Of a stretch of DNA of 64,000 bases, positions 20,488 through 29,288 are shown piece after piece. The notes under the pieces were generated by a model. It saw only the letters and a program-made list of their open reading frames with translations, was not told the origin of the DNA and did no database searches. Made by a program: the position numbers and the translations under genes. Position 1 is the first letter of the stretch; the number at the start of each line of letters is the position of its first letter. Origin of the DNA: Blastocatellia bacterium (GTDB lineage Bacteria; Acidobacteriota; Blastocatellia; Chloracidobacteriales; JADJPF01); NCBI GenBank assembly GCA_025057015.1, contig JANWYG010000022.1:124001-188000 (forward strand), in the 5' to 3' direction.

Positions 20488-20867
20488 TCTTCTTGCCTCC
20501 TGCCGCCTAGAAGTACCTTAAAGACAAGATGTGCTAACCAGACAAGGGCTATGAAGAAGAAAAGCAGCTTCCAGCCTGTCGGGTATAAGTATCTAAAAAA
20601 CAATAGAGTAAATAATATAAGCGCATAAAGTAGGAATAGCGATATACCTATTTGCTGTGCTTCACTGAGAGGATAGTAGTTACGAACTAAGAATGGAACT
20701 AAACCACCTCTGATAAGCAGCAGGAACATTATCAGGCAGCTGACTATAAATATGGCAGTGTACTTTATTACATCCATTCTCGTAGCATTTGGAGTAAGGC
20801 CTATTGCATTTGCCGTGTCCGCTATAACCAGTAAAGCAGGTAATACTGCTAGTAATGCTCGTCTCAT
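20484..20867 (-). CDS. Small polytopic membrane protein
   Basis: 127 residues with a likely signal peptide (1-21, ending IADTANA) and three hydrophobic helices at about 34-55, 70-92 and 96-118, finishing in a basic tail GGRRQEE. No family is recognised. It overlaps both neighbours by 4 bp (the VWA gene upstream, the tubulin-like gene downstream), so it is almost certainly part of their complex. A plausible role is a membrane subunit linking the VWA protein to the cytoplasmic tubulin-like protein; this is inference from position only. Confidence 0.75.
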   Translation of the reverse strand: MRRALLAVLPALLVIADTANAIGLTPNATRMDVIKYTAIFIVSCLIMFLLLIRGGLVPFLVRNYYPLSEAQQIGISLFLLYALILFTLLFFRYLYPTGWKLLFFFIALVWLAHLVFKVLLGGRRQEE

Positions 20868-22474
20868 GGTTCCTCTCCTTCTGTCCTACCCTTTGGACGC
20901 TCTGTGCGGATGTATAATCTGTAAGCTACGTCATCGTCAGACGCTTCTTGTCGAGCTAGCGCTATATCGCTGTGTAAATCAGGTACGCGCTTGAATGCGC
21001 TTTTCTTCGGCTCAAACTTCCAGTGTGTACCCCAATCACGGCATAGTCTTCCCAGGATCTCTCCAGAATCAGACTTTATAGTAGCAGCCTGATTGCGTCT
21101 GAGAGAGTACAATTTATAAAACTCAAAGCTGTCGTCGAAGCTAACATAGTAGTATCTAGGTTTTACCAGCCAAACTACCATGCTTATCATAGTTGTGGAC
21201 AAAATCCCCGCAAGTAGCAAGACTAATAGTAGCCTTGTTCCAGTGTTTCTAACTTTTGGTTTTAGTTCTAGGTGCAACTCTTCCATGTCAACCGCTTGTG
21301 GACGGAAGATTTCGGGAATATCTGCGGTGCCGAAAATGCCTTTCATTTTATCTGGGAGTTCCAATTGTAGCTGGACGTCTTTAACACGTGCTGTAAGCGT
21401 ACCTTGCATGGAGAATTCTTCGTCAAAGATATCTTTAAAGAGCGTGGAATAGTTATTTCTAGAAGGATTTATGCTGACTTGCGGAGTGGTAAAAGTCACG
21501 ACGAAGGTTTCTTCAGAGCGAGGTTTCAAGCTCTTTATCTTATACGGTTGCTGTGGGGAGAAACTAAAATCGCTACCACTTATTTTGCTAATGCTATCTC
21601 GTTCAGGCTGTAAGTCTGAAGCTACTAGCTCTAACTTGGCGGAAGTGATTACGTGATAATTAAAGCGCGAAGAAATTACTATCTCTACCGTGCCGCTAAG
21701 AGGTGAATTTTCGTCTACTGCGTCGAGTCTAAGTTCATCACGAAGCTTTAGACGAAGCGTATTGCGTTCTAGAGGTTTCATCTGAAAAGGTTTGCCTTGC
21801 ATGAACTTCTCCAACTGCTTCGTGGAAATATATTCTTCTTCCCAGCGCGTTAGTTCTTCAACTTCAAGGGGCTTTTCTGTTGCTGCCACTATTGCGTACA
21901 GCATCAATGAGGAAAGATTGTTTATACCTTCGCGTTTAATCGGGTAGGCATAGACCATCTGTATTTGCTTGTTGTTTGCTAGCAGCGAGTAAAACTTGCG
22001 TGTATCTTCAGCTTCCTGACTTGCACCGCTATCGGCTATGTTGTCGGTAAGTAACCAGATAAGGGCTTGTCTGCCGCCAAGTTCCGCTAATAGCTGCTCT
22101 AAAGCATCTGGCATACGCGTGCTCTTTATGTCTTCCGGAGAAGTAGCTCCTATGACGTCTAACTTTCCGTATGGAGGAAGCAGCAGGTCTATTCGTAACT
22201 GCGAGGCTTTGATGGGAGATTGTACTACGTTTGTTACGCGATTAAAGGTAATTATTGAGATAGTGTCATTTGGTTTACAGGTGAGTTCTATTAGTTCTTT
22301 GAGAAAGGCTTGGAATACGGGTCGACGGTAATAGTAGCTCTGCGGGCCAGACTTAGGCTGGGGATAGCCATCGTACATGCTGGCTGAATTATCCAGCAGA
22401 TAGTATATGTTTTCGCTGCGGGCTTGGTGGACTGGCAGTAGTAGCAGTAATATAGCGATGAGTCTAGAAGTCAA
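20864..22474 (-). CDS. Exported, membrane-anchored VWA-domain protein
   Basis: 536 residues: signal peptide (1-20), then a von Willebrand factor A domain starting ENIYYLLDNSASMYDGYP with a complete metal-site motif D-x-S-x-S (D28, S30, S32) and a later hydrophobic strand LIWLLTDN. Beta-rich regions follow (about 240-400), then one transmembrane helix (about 411-434) and a C-terminal cytoplasmic domain of about 100 residues. VWA domains bind protein partners through a divalent metal. The topology puts the VWA domain in the periplasm and the tail in the cytoplasm, ideal for passing a signal across the membrane. It overlaps the upstream propeller-like gene by 11 bp and the downstream small membrane gene by 4 bp. 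Confidence 0.88.
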   Translation of the reverse strand: MTSRLIAILLLLLPVHQARSENIYYLLDNSASMYDGYPQPKSGPQSYYYRRPVFQAFLKELIELTCKPNDTISIITFNRVTNVVQSPIKASQLRIDLLLPPYGKLDVIGATSPEDIKSTRMPDALEQLLAELGGRQALIWLLTDNIADSGASQEAEDTRKFYSLLANNKQIQMVYAYPIKREGINNLSSLMLYAIVAATEKPLEVEELTRWEEEYISTKQLEKFMQGKPFQMKPLERNTLRLKLRDELRLDAVDENSPLSGTVEIVISSRFNYHVITSAKLELVASDLQPERDSISKISGSDFSFSPQQPYKIKSLKPRSEETFVVTFTTPQVSINPSRNNYSTLFKDIFDEEFSMQGTLTARVKDVQLQLELPDKMKGIFGTADIPEIFRPQAVDMEELHLELKPKVRNTGTRLLLVLLLAGILSTTMISMVVWLVKPRYYYVSFDDSFEFYKLYSLRRNQAATIKSDSGEILGRLCRDWGTHWKFEPKKSAFKRVPDLHSDIALARQEASDDDVAYRLYIRTERPKGRTEGEEP

Positions 22475-23708
22475 ATCTACATACCTCCCCGTTTTCAGAA
22501 ACAGTATAAAGTGAGTTGTTTACAGCGAAAGCATCCACTACATTTGAATCGTCTGAAGAGGCGTCTCCCAAGAGCCGCCGTTCGAGGGGACTTGACGGAT
22601 CGATTAACAACAGTTTGCCATCGCTGCATAGTACTAGCAACAAGCCTTGGCTGTCTTCAAAAAGGTATGAGGTACTGATGTCAGAAGCCCTTTCTATTCC
22701 TCCGGGATGCTCATAAAAGAGCAGTTCTTCGTGCTTGGCAATTACTATTTTGTTTCTTACGCACTTTAGCCTACTTATGCCTCCACCAACCTGTATTATT
22801 TTCTTCAGTTGCGGCTTGTCTGGGAGAGTAATTTCCAGGAGATATCCTTCGGAAGATACGCAGAACACTTTCCTGTCTAGCGCTTCTGGAAAAACTTCAT
22901 AGCGCAAGTTTTCGGCCAAGACTTTAATCCCCTGCTTTGTTAGCTTAACTATCTTGGCCTCTTTTGTCATCGCATCTTTCGCCCAGTAAATTGCTGAGTT
23001 TGGGATGATTTGGCGAAACAGTAACAAGTGTTTGCCATCGTCGAGATAGAGTGGTTCAACTGCTGTTTCTCCTAGTCGTAGTAGCACAGCTTGCTGTTGG
23101 TTGGAATATGCTGGAACGAACAAATTATCTTCTTCAATGTATCCTTCACAAGCATACGTTACGCTCAGGTTTTCTGGAACAGGAGTTTGCTCGATGTTTT
23201 TGAGCCACCTGTGTGGATGTATGCTAAAGCTTAGTAGCTGATGTTTTCCTATGATTGCAAGCCGAGTTATTACTTGCATGGGCTGAGTAAGCGGTTCAAC
23301 CGAGCTAATTTGCTGTTGCAATTCGGCCGGGATTTCTATGGTTTCAAGCTTCTTGCTGAGTGTATGAACCAGCTTGAGTTCCCCTTCGTAAGTTAGTATC
23401 CACAGGTGTGTTCCTGTAAAGCAGGTTCTGAAATTACGGATACGTCTTCCTAACTGAACCACGTACTTGTTAGGTAGCGAATCTGAGTGTAAATTGATAC
23501 GACTTAGCAGGCTGTTCTTCCTGATAAACCAGCCGAATGGTTTACCGCAAAAACGGCAGTAAAAAGCATCGCCGCGGTTGCTAGTTTGCCGGGAATTGTC
23601 ACACTGCGAGCAAGTCCGTAGTGCTGTACCGCAGGTATTACAGAAGTTAGGAGTAGGATCATATTCGTTGCAGCGAGGATTGGGGCACCTTGTTTTCGTA
23701 CTTTGCAT
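22464..23708 (-). CDS. Double zinc-ribbon protein with propeller-like repeats
   Basis: 414 residues, no signal peptide or membrane helix. The first 55 residues hold two zinc ribbons: ligands C8, C13, C23, C26 and C33, C36, C51, C54. The remaining part is made of short beta-strand repeats, for example QGLLLVLCSDGKLLLIDP and NNSLYTVSENGEVCRFDF, typical of a beta-propeller of the WD40/PQQ kind; it is probably a cytoplasmic interaction platform. The ATG at 23708 has GAGG seven bases upstream (GAGGCAACAAATG). This is the first gene of the tubulin/Hsp70 run; a 56-bp divergent promoter region separates it from the plus-strand operon at 23765. Zinc ribbons recur in the Hsp70-like and kinase-like proteins downstream. 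Confidence 0.78.
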   Translation of the reverse strand: MQSTKTRCPNPRCNEYDPTPNFCNTCGTALRTCSQCDNSRQTSNRGDAFYCRFCGKPFGWFIRKNSLLSRINLHSDSLPNKYVVQLGRRIRNFRTCFTGTHLWILTYEGELKLVHTLSKKLETIEIPAELQQQISSVEPLTQPMQVITRLAIIGKHQLLSFSIHPHRWLKNIEQTPVPENLSVTYACEGYIEEDNLFVPAYSNQQQAVLLRLGETAVEPLYLDDGKHLLLFRQIIPNSAIYWAKDAMTKEAKIVKLTKQGIKVLAENLRYEVFPEALDRKVFCVSSEGYLLEITLPDKPQLKKIIQVGGGISRLKCVRNKIVIAKHEELLFYEHPGGIERASDISTSYLFEDSQGLLLVLCSDGKLLLIDPSSPLERRLLGDASSDDSNVVDAFAVNNSLYTVSENGEVCRFDF

Positions 23709-23745
23709 TTGTTGCCTCTTTGCTTATTAGGTATCTATGAGCATA

Positions 23746-23754
23746 TGGTATAAT
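23746..23754 (+). promoter_or_regulatory. Extended -10 promoter, near-leaderless transcript
   Basis: TGG-TATAAT is a perfect extended -10 element whose last base is only ten bases before the ATG at 23765. Transcription would start about at 23761, leaving a leader of a few bases and no room for a ribosome binding site. It lies in the 56-bp gap between two divergent operons. Confidence 0.6.
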
Positions 23755-23764
23755 CTCCGCTAAG

Positions 23765-24445
23765 ATGCAAGTGTTGGTATTTTTAAGTATTGCTGTCGTT
23801 CTTTGGCTTGCCGTTGGTTTGCCGGATACGCCTACAGACGAGCTTGAGCGGCAACGTTTAGCTAGCCTTTCTGCTTTACGAGATCGCCTGTTGGATCCTA
23901 CTCTTCGAAGCAAAAGTGATCTTACCATAGTTGTAGACGAGGACCTATTCAACAAAGTATTAGCGGAGTACTCTAGCCGCGAATTTGGTTCAAGCGAACT
24001 GTTTCGATTGAAGCTCCATAATCCTAAGGTAAAGCTCCGAAATGCTCTCGCTCTCGTATCTATGGAAATAGAGGTGCTGTCATCGAACAGCTTTCTTGCT
24101 AGCCTAGGCAAGCTTCAGGCAGCAGCGCAGCTTCATTTCTCAGCCGATAACGGGGTTTTGTTGGCTCGGCCGAGAATAGTGAATTTAGCTGGATCTGGAG
24201 GTAGCGCAGTAAGCTTGGAACAAATCAACACTTTGCTTGCTCCTATTAGTATTCCGCTTAGCTTTAATGTCGACAAAGTGCTTCAGCCTCTGTCGATAAA
24301 GCAGACTACACCGGTAGCGTTTGAAGCAACAGTCCAGCCACGACGTATTGCTGGTAGAGTAAATGTATTAGAAATCCTCCCGCTGGATAAGCGATTGGTT
24401 GTATTGGCCAAGATAAGGGAAGTAAATGTTTCTGAGATGAAATGA
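23765..24445 (+). CDS. Exported or membrane-anchored protein of unknown function
   Basis: 226 residues with an N-terminal hydrophobic segment (MQVLVFLSIAVVLWLAVGLP) acting as signal or anchor. The rest is beta-rich, with SKSDLTIVVDEDLFNKVLAEY near residue 50 and SISIPLSF-type strands later. The layout resembles the exported protein at 339-1097, and both might be periplasmic ligand-binding proteins; no family is recognised with certainty. No ribosome binding site precedes the ATG, consistent with the near-leaderless promoter directly upstream. Its stop overlaps the receptor gene by 4 bp (ATGA), so it is the first gene of a five-gene operon that includes an outer-membrane receptor and lipid-sugar enzymes. 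Confidence 0.72.
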   Translation: MQVLVFLSIAVVLWLAVGLPDTPTDELERQRLASLSALRDRLLDPTLRSKSDLTIVVDEDLFNKVLAEYSSREFGSSELFRLKLHNPKVKLRNALALVSMEIEVLSSNSFLASLGKLQAAAQLHFSADNGVLLARPRIVNLAGSGGSAVSLEQINTLLAPISIPLSFNVDKVLQPLSIKQTTPVAFEATVQPRRIAGRVNVLEILPLDKRLVVLAKIREVNVSEMK

Positions 24446-26880
24446 GACTTTTGTTATTGCTGTTGATATCAGTTAGTTGTTTTGCTCAAGGAGCTAAGCT
24501 AAAGGGAGTAGTTTATCGTCTAGACGTCGACGGTAGCCGTAAGCCTTTGTCCGAGGCTATAGTTCGGCTTGAAGGAACGGCACTTAGTAAGTATGGGTAT
24601 GTCGAAACCGTAACTGACGTTGATGGACTGTTTCTCTTAGAAGACCTTCCACCTGGAGACTATACGCTGCAGATAAGTCAGGAAGGCTTCCAGCCATATT
24701 TCAAAACTTACAAGTTGCTGCCCGGTTCAGTAGACACGCTTGAAGTAGTCCTTCAGCTTGAAGAAATGAGCGAAGTTGTAGAAATCAAGGCTGAGGACAG
24801 CTCGGGTATAGATCGTAGCCAAGTGTCTATTGCTACGAAAGTTACCGACCGCGTGCTGCGAAACGCTCCTCTCGCAAATGAGCGGTTTCAAGAAGCGCTG
24901 CCTTTGGTACCTGGCGTAGTGCGAGGACCTGACGGCATACTTAACGTTAAGGGCACACGTGCAGGTCAAAGCGGCTTACTTGTAAATAGTGCTAATGTGA
25001 CAGATCCAGTAACAGGAGATTACGCAATCAGCTTGCCGCTGGAAGCCGTACAGTCAGTTACGGTGCTGTCCAGTCCCTATCTTGCTGAGTACGGCAGATT
25101 TACAGGTGCGGTGACTACAGTCTCTACTCGTTCAGGAGGAGACAAATGGCGGTTTCTATTTACTAACTTTACTCCGCGACTGCGTAGGCGCATCGATGAA
25201 CGGGGTCGTAGCCGTTTAGTAGGTATAGAGTCATTTACGCCACGGCTGATACTTACCGGGCCGCTTATCAAGAGCAAGCTGAGTATATCTCAGTCGTTTG
25301 AGTACAAGTTCGTGCGTACGCGGGTTCCATCGTTACCGGAACTTAGAAATGATACTGTTTTGGAGACCTTTGACTCATTTACTCAGCTGGACTATGTAAT
25401 TAATCAGCGTAACACGCTCACAAGTATAGTGTCGTTCTTTCCCCAGAATTCTAGTTTTGTTAACCTAAATACCTTTAACAGCATGGAGGTGACGCCTAAT
25501 TTTCGTCAGCGAGGCTTTTTTATCTCTACGGTCTTGCGCTCCGTAGTTTCGCAAAGTGGCTTGCTCGAATCTAACTTCTCCGTCAAGCGATTTAATGCAT
25601 TTGTGTTTCCTCAGGGTGACGACCCTATGATCGTAGGAGTAGAGCGTAACAGCGGAAACTATTTCAACCGTCAGTCGCGTTATTCTACCCGCTATGAAGG
25701 TTTTGCATCATACTCTGTCTCTATAGGCAAACATCAGCTCAAGCTGGGTACTAATTCGAGCCTGAGCACTTTTGATGGGTTTGATACTAGCAAACCTGTC
25801 TTGATAACGCGCGCCGATTCCAGTCTAGCCCAGGAGATAACTTTTCTTGGCGACGGTCGAGTGTCAGCCAAGGTATTTGAGCAGAGCTTTTTTGTACAGG
25901 ATAAGCTGTTGGTGGGGCCGCGGCTGGGAGTCGATTTTGGCCTGCGGTACGACTTTAGCAGCTTGGCGAGACAACATAACTTTGCTCCTCGTTTTGGCTT
26001 CGTGCTCGTGCCTTTTGCCGATGGTAAGACAGTAGTAAGGGGTGGTATAGGAATTTTTTATGATAAGTTACCTTTAGGTACAGGCGTGTTTGATAGTCTG
26101 CAGGGTAGGCAAATAGTATTCTTCCTAAGAGAAGGCGGGATAGTTAGCAAGCAATTGTTTACTACTGGTACTGCTGGGCAGTTGGTTGCACCTTATAGCA
26201 TTTCATCTACGTTGGAAATAGACCGTAGGATTTATAAACAATTCTACTTGCGGGTGGGTTTGCAAAAGCGCAACGGCCACTCTGAGTTTATTGTAATACC
26301 GGAGGAGTCAAAGTCGCAGATATTGCTTTCAAACATGGGACGTTCTAGCTATACAGAACTGCAACTTACCGCCAGGTACAAGGTCAGCGACAGCGATGAG
26401 CTATCGGTTTCGTACGTGAGATCGCGCTCTTATGGCGATCTCAATGACTACAATAGCTTATACGGCAACTTTCGACAACCCCTTATCAGGCCTAATGAAC
26501 GGGGGCGGTTAGCTTTTGACGTACCAGATAGATTGCTGTTGTCCGGTACGGCTGAGCTGCCGTTAAAACTGATCCTAGCTCCGCTTGTGGAAATACGAAC
26601 AGGCTTCCCGTATGCTGTAGTGGATGAAGAACAACGGTATGTTTCCCGAAATATAGATCGTTTCCCTAGGTTTTTCTCAATCGACCTGCAAGTAATGAGG
26701 CCGATTGCTATTCCTTTCAAGGATAAAAAGATTAAGGCTCGCGTTGGAGTCAAGATTTTCAACCTGACAAATCACTTCAACCCGCGCGATGTTCAGTCTA
26801 ATCTTGCAAGCAGCAGTTTTGGCAGTTTTTACAACAGCGTTCCTAGAATATTTCGAGGTAAGTTTGAGTTCGATTTCTAA
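24442..26880 (+). CDS. TonB-dependent-receptor-like outer-membrane protein with carboxypeptidase-regulatory domain
   Basis: 812 residues. After a signal peptide (1-16) comes a carboxypeptidase-regulatory-like domain (about 20-110: LKGVVYRL...TVTDVDGLFLLEDLPPGDYTL), then a plug-like domain (about 130-240: LPLVPGVVRGPDGILNVKGT) and a long beta-barrel rich in aromatic, alternating strands, ending with Phe (FRGKFEFDF), a typical outer-membrane insertion signal. No classical TonB box is obvious, as is common in the Acidobacteriota oar/TonB-type family. Its ligand is unknown. It sits between an exported protein gene and a glycosyltransferase gene, so it may handle or be assembled with the surface glycolipid made by the module downstream. 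Confidence 0.85.
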   Translation: MRLLLLLLISVSCFAQGAKLKGVVYRLDVDGSRKPLSEAIVRLEGTALSKYGYVETVTDVDGLFLLEDLPPGDYTLQISQEGFQPYFKTYKLLPGSVDTLEVVLQLEEMSEVVEIKAEDSSGIDRSQVSIATKVTDRVLRNAPLANERFQEALPLVPGVVRGPDGILNVKGTRAGQSGLLVNSANVTDPVTGDYAISLPLEAVQSVTVLSSPYLAEYGRFTGAVTTVSTRSGGDKWRFLFTNFTPRLRRRIDERGRSRLVGIESFTPRLILTGPLIKSKLSISQSFEYKFVRTRVPSLPELRNDTVLETFDSFTQLDYVINQRNTLTSIVSFFPQNSSFVNLNTFNSMEVTPNFRQRGFFISTVLRSVVSQSGLLESNFSVKRFNAFVFPQGDDPMIVGVERNSGNYFNRQSRYSTRYEGFASYSVSIGKHQLKLGTNSSLSTFDGFDTSKPVLITRADSSLAQEITFLGDGRVSAKVFEQSFFVQDKLLVGPRLGVDFGLRYDFSSLARQHNFAPRFGFVLVPFADGKTVVRGGIGIFYDKLPLGTGVFDSLQGRQIVFFLREGGIVSKQLFTTGTAGQLVAPYSISSTLEIDRRIYKQFYLRVGLQKRNGHSEFIVIPEESKSQILLSNMGRSSYTELQLTARYKVSDSDELSVSYVRSRSYGDLNDYNSLYGNFRQPLIRPNERGRLAFDVPDRLLLSGTAELPLKLILAPLVEIRTGFPYAVVDEEQRYVSRNIDRFPRFFSIDLQVMRPIAIPFKDKKIKARVGVKIFNLTNHFNPRDVQSNLASSSFGSFYNSVPRIFRGKFEFDF

Positions 26881-26886
26881 GCAGTT

Positions 26887-28425
26887 ATGAGCAGGCGCGA
26901 GCTTTTTATCCTGGTACTTGTCCTTGCCGTAGGCGTTCTTCTGCGTGTCTATCGGCTAGATGCTTATGGGCTTGGTGAGGACGAAACGCACAAGCTAATA
27001 GCTACTACTCTTTACCGCCAAGGTGACATCTCAGCAAATGCCGAACATCCGATGCTGATGAAGGTCGTTTGTACGCTCTTTGTGACTGTGTTTGAGCGGT
27101 TGGGAATTGCATCTGCTGAAGTAGCCTTAAGGCTACCAAACGCGCTAGTGGGAGCTCTGACTGGACTAGTGATTTACGTTTTTGCCCGACGACTATTTGA
27201 TGAAAAAGTAGCTATGCTGTCTGCTGCGATCTGGTCCATAGCGATGCCTGCTCTGATGATCAACAGAATAGCTAAGGAAGATACTTTCTTAGTTTTCTTT
27301 GCTTGGGCGGGCTACTACTTGTTTCATATAGCCAAACAAGTTCAGATTGAGCCAAAAAAGTCTAGGTTTTATGCTGCTAGCGGGGCGAGCTTCGGCTTGA
27401 TGATTGCCTCAAAATACTTTCCACACTACATGGGCTTGAACTTTCTCTATTATCACTTGATAGGACCGAACTCTTGGAACAGCAAGATAAGTGCAAGGCA
27501 CCTGTTTCTTTTCTTTTCTGTACTGATCTTCGTACTGCTGCTTTTTAATCCCGTTTTGCTCAAGCTAGATACCTTTTCGTACATGTCTGCGTACTTTAGG
27601 GAACTGAAACAAACGCATCAGGGCTTATGGATGATGGGAAAGCTCTATCATAATGAAGCTAGCGGAATAGCTGGAACTACCCCAGTCTATTTTTACCTCC
27701 TGGCATTGGCCATAAAGATGCAGTTACCGCTGGTTCTGGCATTGTTGCTTGGCATCGTAGAGCTATTCCGGCGTAGCGATGACGAAGCATTCTTTATAAA
27801 GATGCTGTTTCTACTTTGGCTGATACCTTTTTCGCTCTTTCCGTCAAAATGGCTGCGGTACATGCTCTCGCTGATGCCGGTAGTAGCAGTGATAGCAGCA
27901 GTTGGAATGACAAAGCTCATCCAGTGGTTTGGTCGAGCTGGTAAAGTACTTGCCGGGGTGCTGCTTACTTCAGCACTGTTTTCTGCAATAGCTGCAGCGC
28001 CTTTCTACTCGCTCTACGTAAATCCTTTAGCTGCTTCTCAGGTAGGCTACTTTTTCCCTCACGATGAATTCTATGATTTAGGACTAAAAGAAGCAGTAGA
28101 GGCTATAGCAAAAGAGGCTGCAGCCGGAGCGACCGTAGTCTGTGAAGCACCTAAGACGGCTAAATATTACGCCCAAGTCTATGGACGGCCTGATATAAAC
28201 ATAGTTGTCGGCTCCTCGCGTAGCTTCTGTCTACCTGCCAAGGGTGATGTGTATGTAATAGTACAAGACGGCAGAAGGTATTTTGAAAACATTACGTTCC
28301 TCGATTCTATAGAAAAGCAATATCGGCCCGTAATGCAGATACAAGCTTGTGGTGCTACGGCTTTGCGCATATATCATCTTGGTAGCCAAGCTGGAGATAG
28401 AGAGCAAATCGTCAAGTTAAAATGA
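26887..28425 (+). CDS. GT39-family (ArnT/PMT-like) membrane glycosyltransferase
   Basis: 512 residues with about eleven hydrophobic helices. The first periplasmic loop contains YGLGEDETHKLIATTLYRQG followed by AEHPMLMKVVCTLF; the acidic pair and the HP motif are typical of dolichyl-phosphate-mannose protein mannosyltransferase / ArnT-type enzymes, which move a sugar from undecaprenyl phosphate to lipid A or protein on the periplasmic side. The soluble tail (from about 390) includes ATVVCEAPKTAKYYAQVYG. It lies six bases after the receptor gene and overlaps the YdjC-type deacetylase gene by 4 bp. Acceptor and donor sugar cannot be read from sequence. Confidence 0.85.
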   Translation: MSRRELFILVLVLAVGVLLRVYRLDAYGLGEDETHKLIATTLYRQGDISANAEHPMLMKVVCTLFVTVFERLGIASAEVALRLPNALVGALTGLVIYVFARRLFDEKVAMLSAAIWSIAMPALMINRIAKEDTFLVFFAWAGYYLFHIAKQVQIEPKKSRFYAASGASFGLMIASKYFPHYMGLNFLYYHLIGPNSWNSKISARHLFLFFSVLIFVLLLFNPVLLKLDTFSYMSAYFRELKQTHQGLWMMGKLYHNEASGIAGTTPVYFYLLALAIKMQLPLVLALLLGIVELFRRSDDEAFFIKMLFLLWLIPFSLFPSKWLRYMLSLMPVVAVIAAVGMTKLIQWFGRAGKVLAGVLLTSALFSAIAAAPFYSLYVNPLAASQVGYFFPHDEFYDLGLKEAVEAIAKEAAAGATVVCEAPKTAKYYAQVYGRPDINIVVGSSRSFCLPAKGDVYVIVQDGRRYFENITFLDSIEKQYRPVMQIQACGATALRIYHLGSQAGDREQIVKLK

Positions 28426-29288
28426 AGCTGCTGATAGTCAATGCAGACGACTTTGGTCTCACTAAGGGTGTAAACCGAGCGATCATAGATGGGCATCTGG
28501 GCGGCATTATTACTAGCGCTACTATGATGGTTACCGCTCGGGCTAGGGATGATGCCGTAGCGCGGCTTGCCGATGCTCCGCTACTTTCCGTAGGCTGTCA
28601 TCTTGTGCTAGTGGACGGGAAACCTGCAGCTAGACCCTCGTTTGTAAGATCGCTGGTTGATACGACAGATAGTTTTCCAAAGACGTTCAGTAGCTTCTTG
28701 CTTAATCTCTCTTCGGGTCGGGCAAAGATAGCTGAGATTGAACTCGAGCTGCGCGCGCAGATAGAAGAGATGCTAGCCCTTGGTATAGAGCCTAGCCATC
28801 TTGATTCGCATAAGCATACCCATGCGCATCCGAAGATAGCTGACATAGTGTTGCGGCTAGCTGAGCAATATAGGATAAAGTGTGTTCGTAATCCTTATGA
28901 GTCTGCCTTTGACAATAAGGTGGCAGGAGTGCTATCAGCAAGGCGCCTAATCGCGGCTGCTATGTTGGCTTTCAAAAGTAGTTTTATGAATAAGATAAAG
29001 CGGCATAATTTGTTTTGTCCACAGCATTTTCACGGCTTCGTCGTTACAGGCCGTCTAGGTCCGGAGAATATCCTGTCCGTGTTAGAAAAAGTTGAGCAAG
29101 GAGTAAACGAGCTGATGTGTCATCCGGGATTTCTAGACGATGAACTGCAAGATATGCCTACAAAGCTAAGGCAGAGCAGAGAGCGGGAGCTTGCCGCAGT
29201 CAAGTCCGAGCAGGCTCGCTTGGCGGTAGCTAAGCTTGGCATCAAACTAACTTCTTTTGCCGCTCTACGCTCGGAGAAGCTGATATGA
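28422..29288 (+). CDS. YdjC/HpnK-family carbohydrate deacetylase
   Basis: 288 residues. The N-terminal NADDFGLTKGVNRAIIDGHL and later SHLDSHKHTHAHP are the metal-binding Asp and His motifs of the YdjC/ChbG family; the HpnK members are found with hopanoid or glycolipid genes. Such enzymes remove an N-acetyl group from an amino sugar. No signal peptide is seen, so it acts on the cytoplasmic side. It overlaps the GT39 gene and the GT2 gene by 4 bp each. Between an ArnT-like and an ArnC-like enzyme, it takes the position of the ArnD deformylase in the Arn pathway, suggesting that it de-acylates a polyprenyl-linked sugar; this role is inferred. Confidence 0.88.
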   Translation: MKLLIVNADDFGLTKGVNRAIIDGHLGGIITSATMMVTARARDDAVARLADAPLLSVGCHLVLVDGKPAARPSFVRSLVDTTDSFPKTFSSFLLNLSSGRAKIAEIELELRAQIEEMLALGIEPSHLDSHKHTHAHPKIADIVLRLAEQYRIKCVRNPYESAFDNKVAGVLSARRLIAAAMLAFKSSFMNKIKRHNLFCPQHFHGFVVTGRLGPENILSVLEKVEQGVNELMCHPGFLDDELQDMPTKLRQSRERELAAVKSEQARLAVAKLGIKLTSFAALRSEKLI

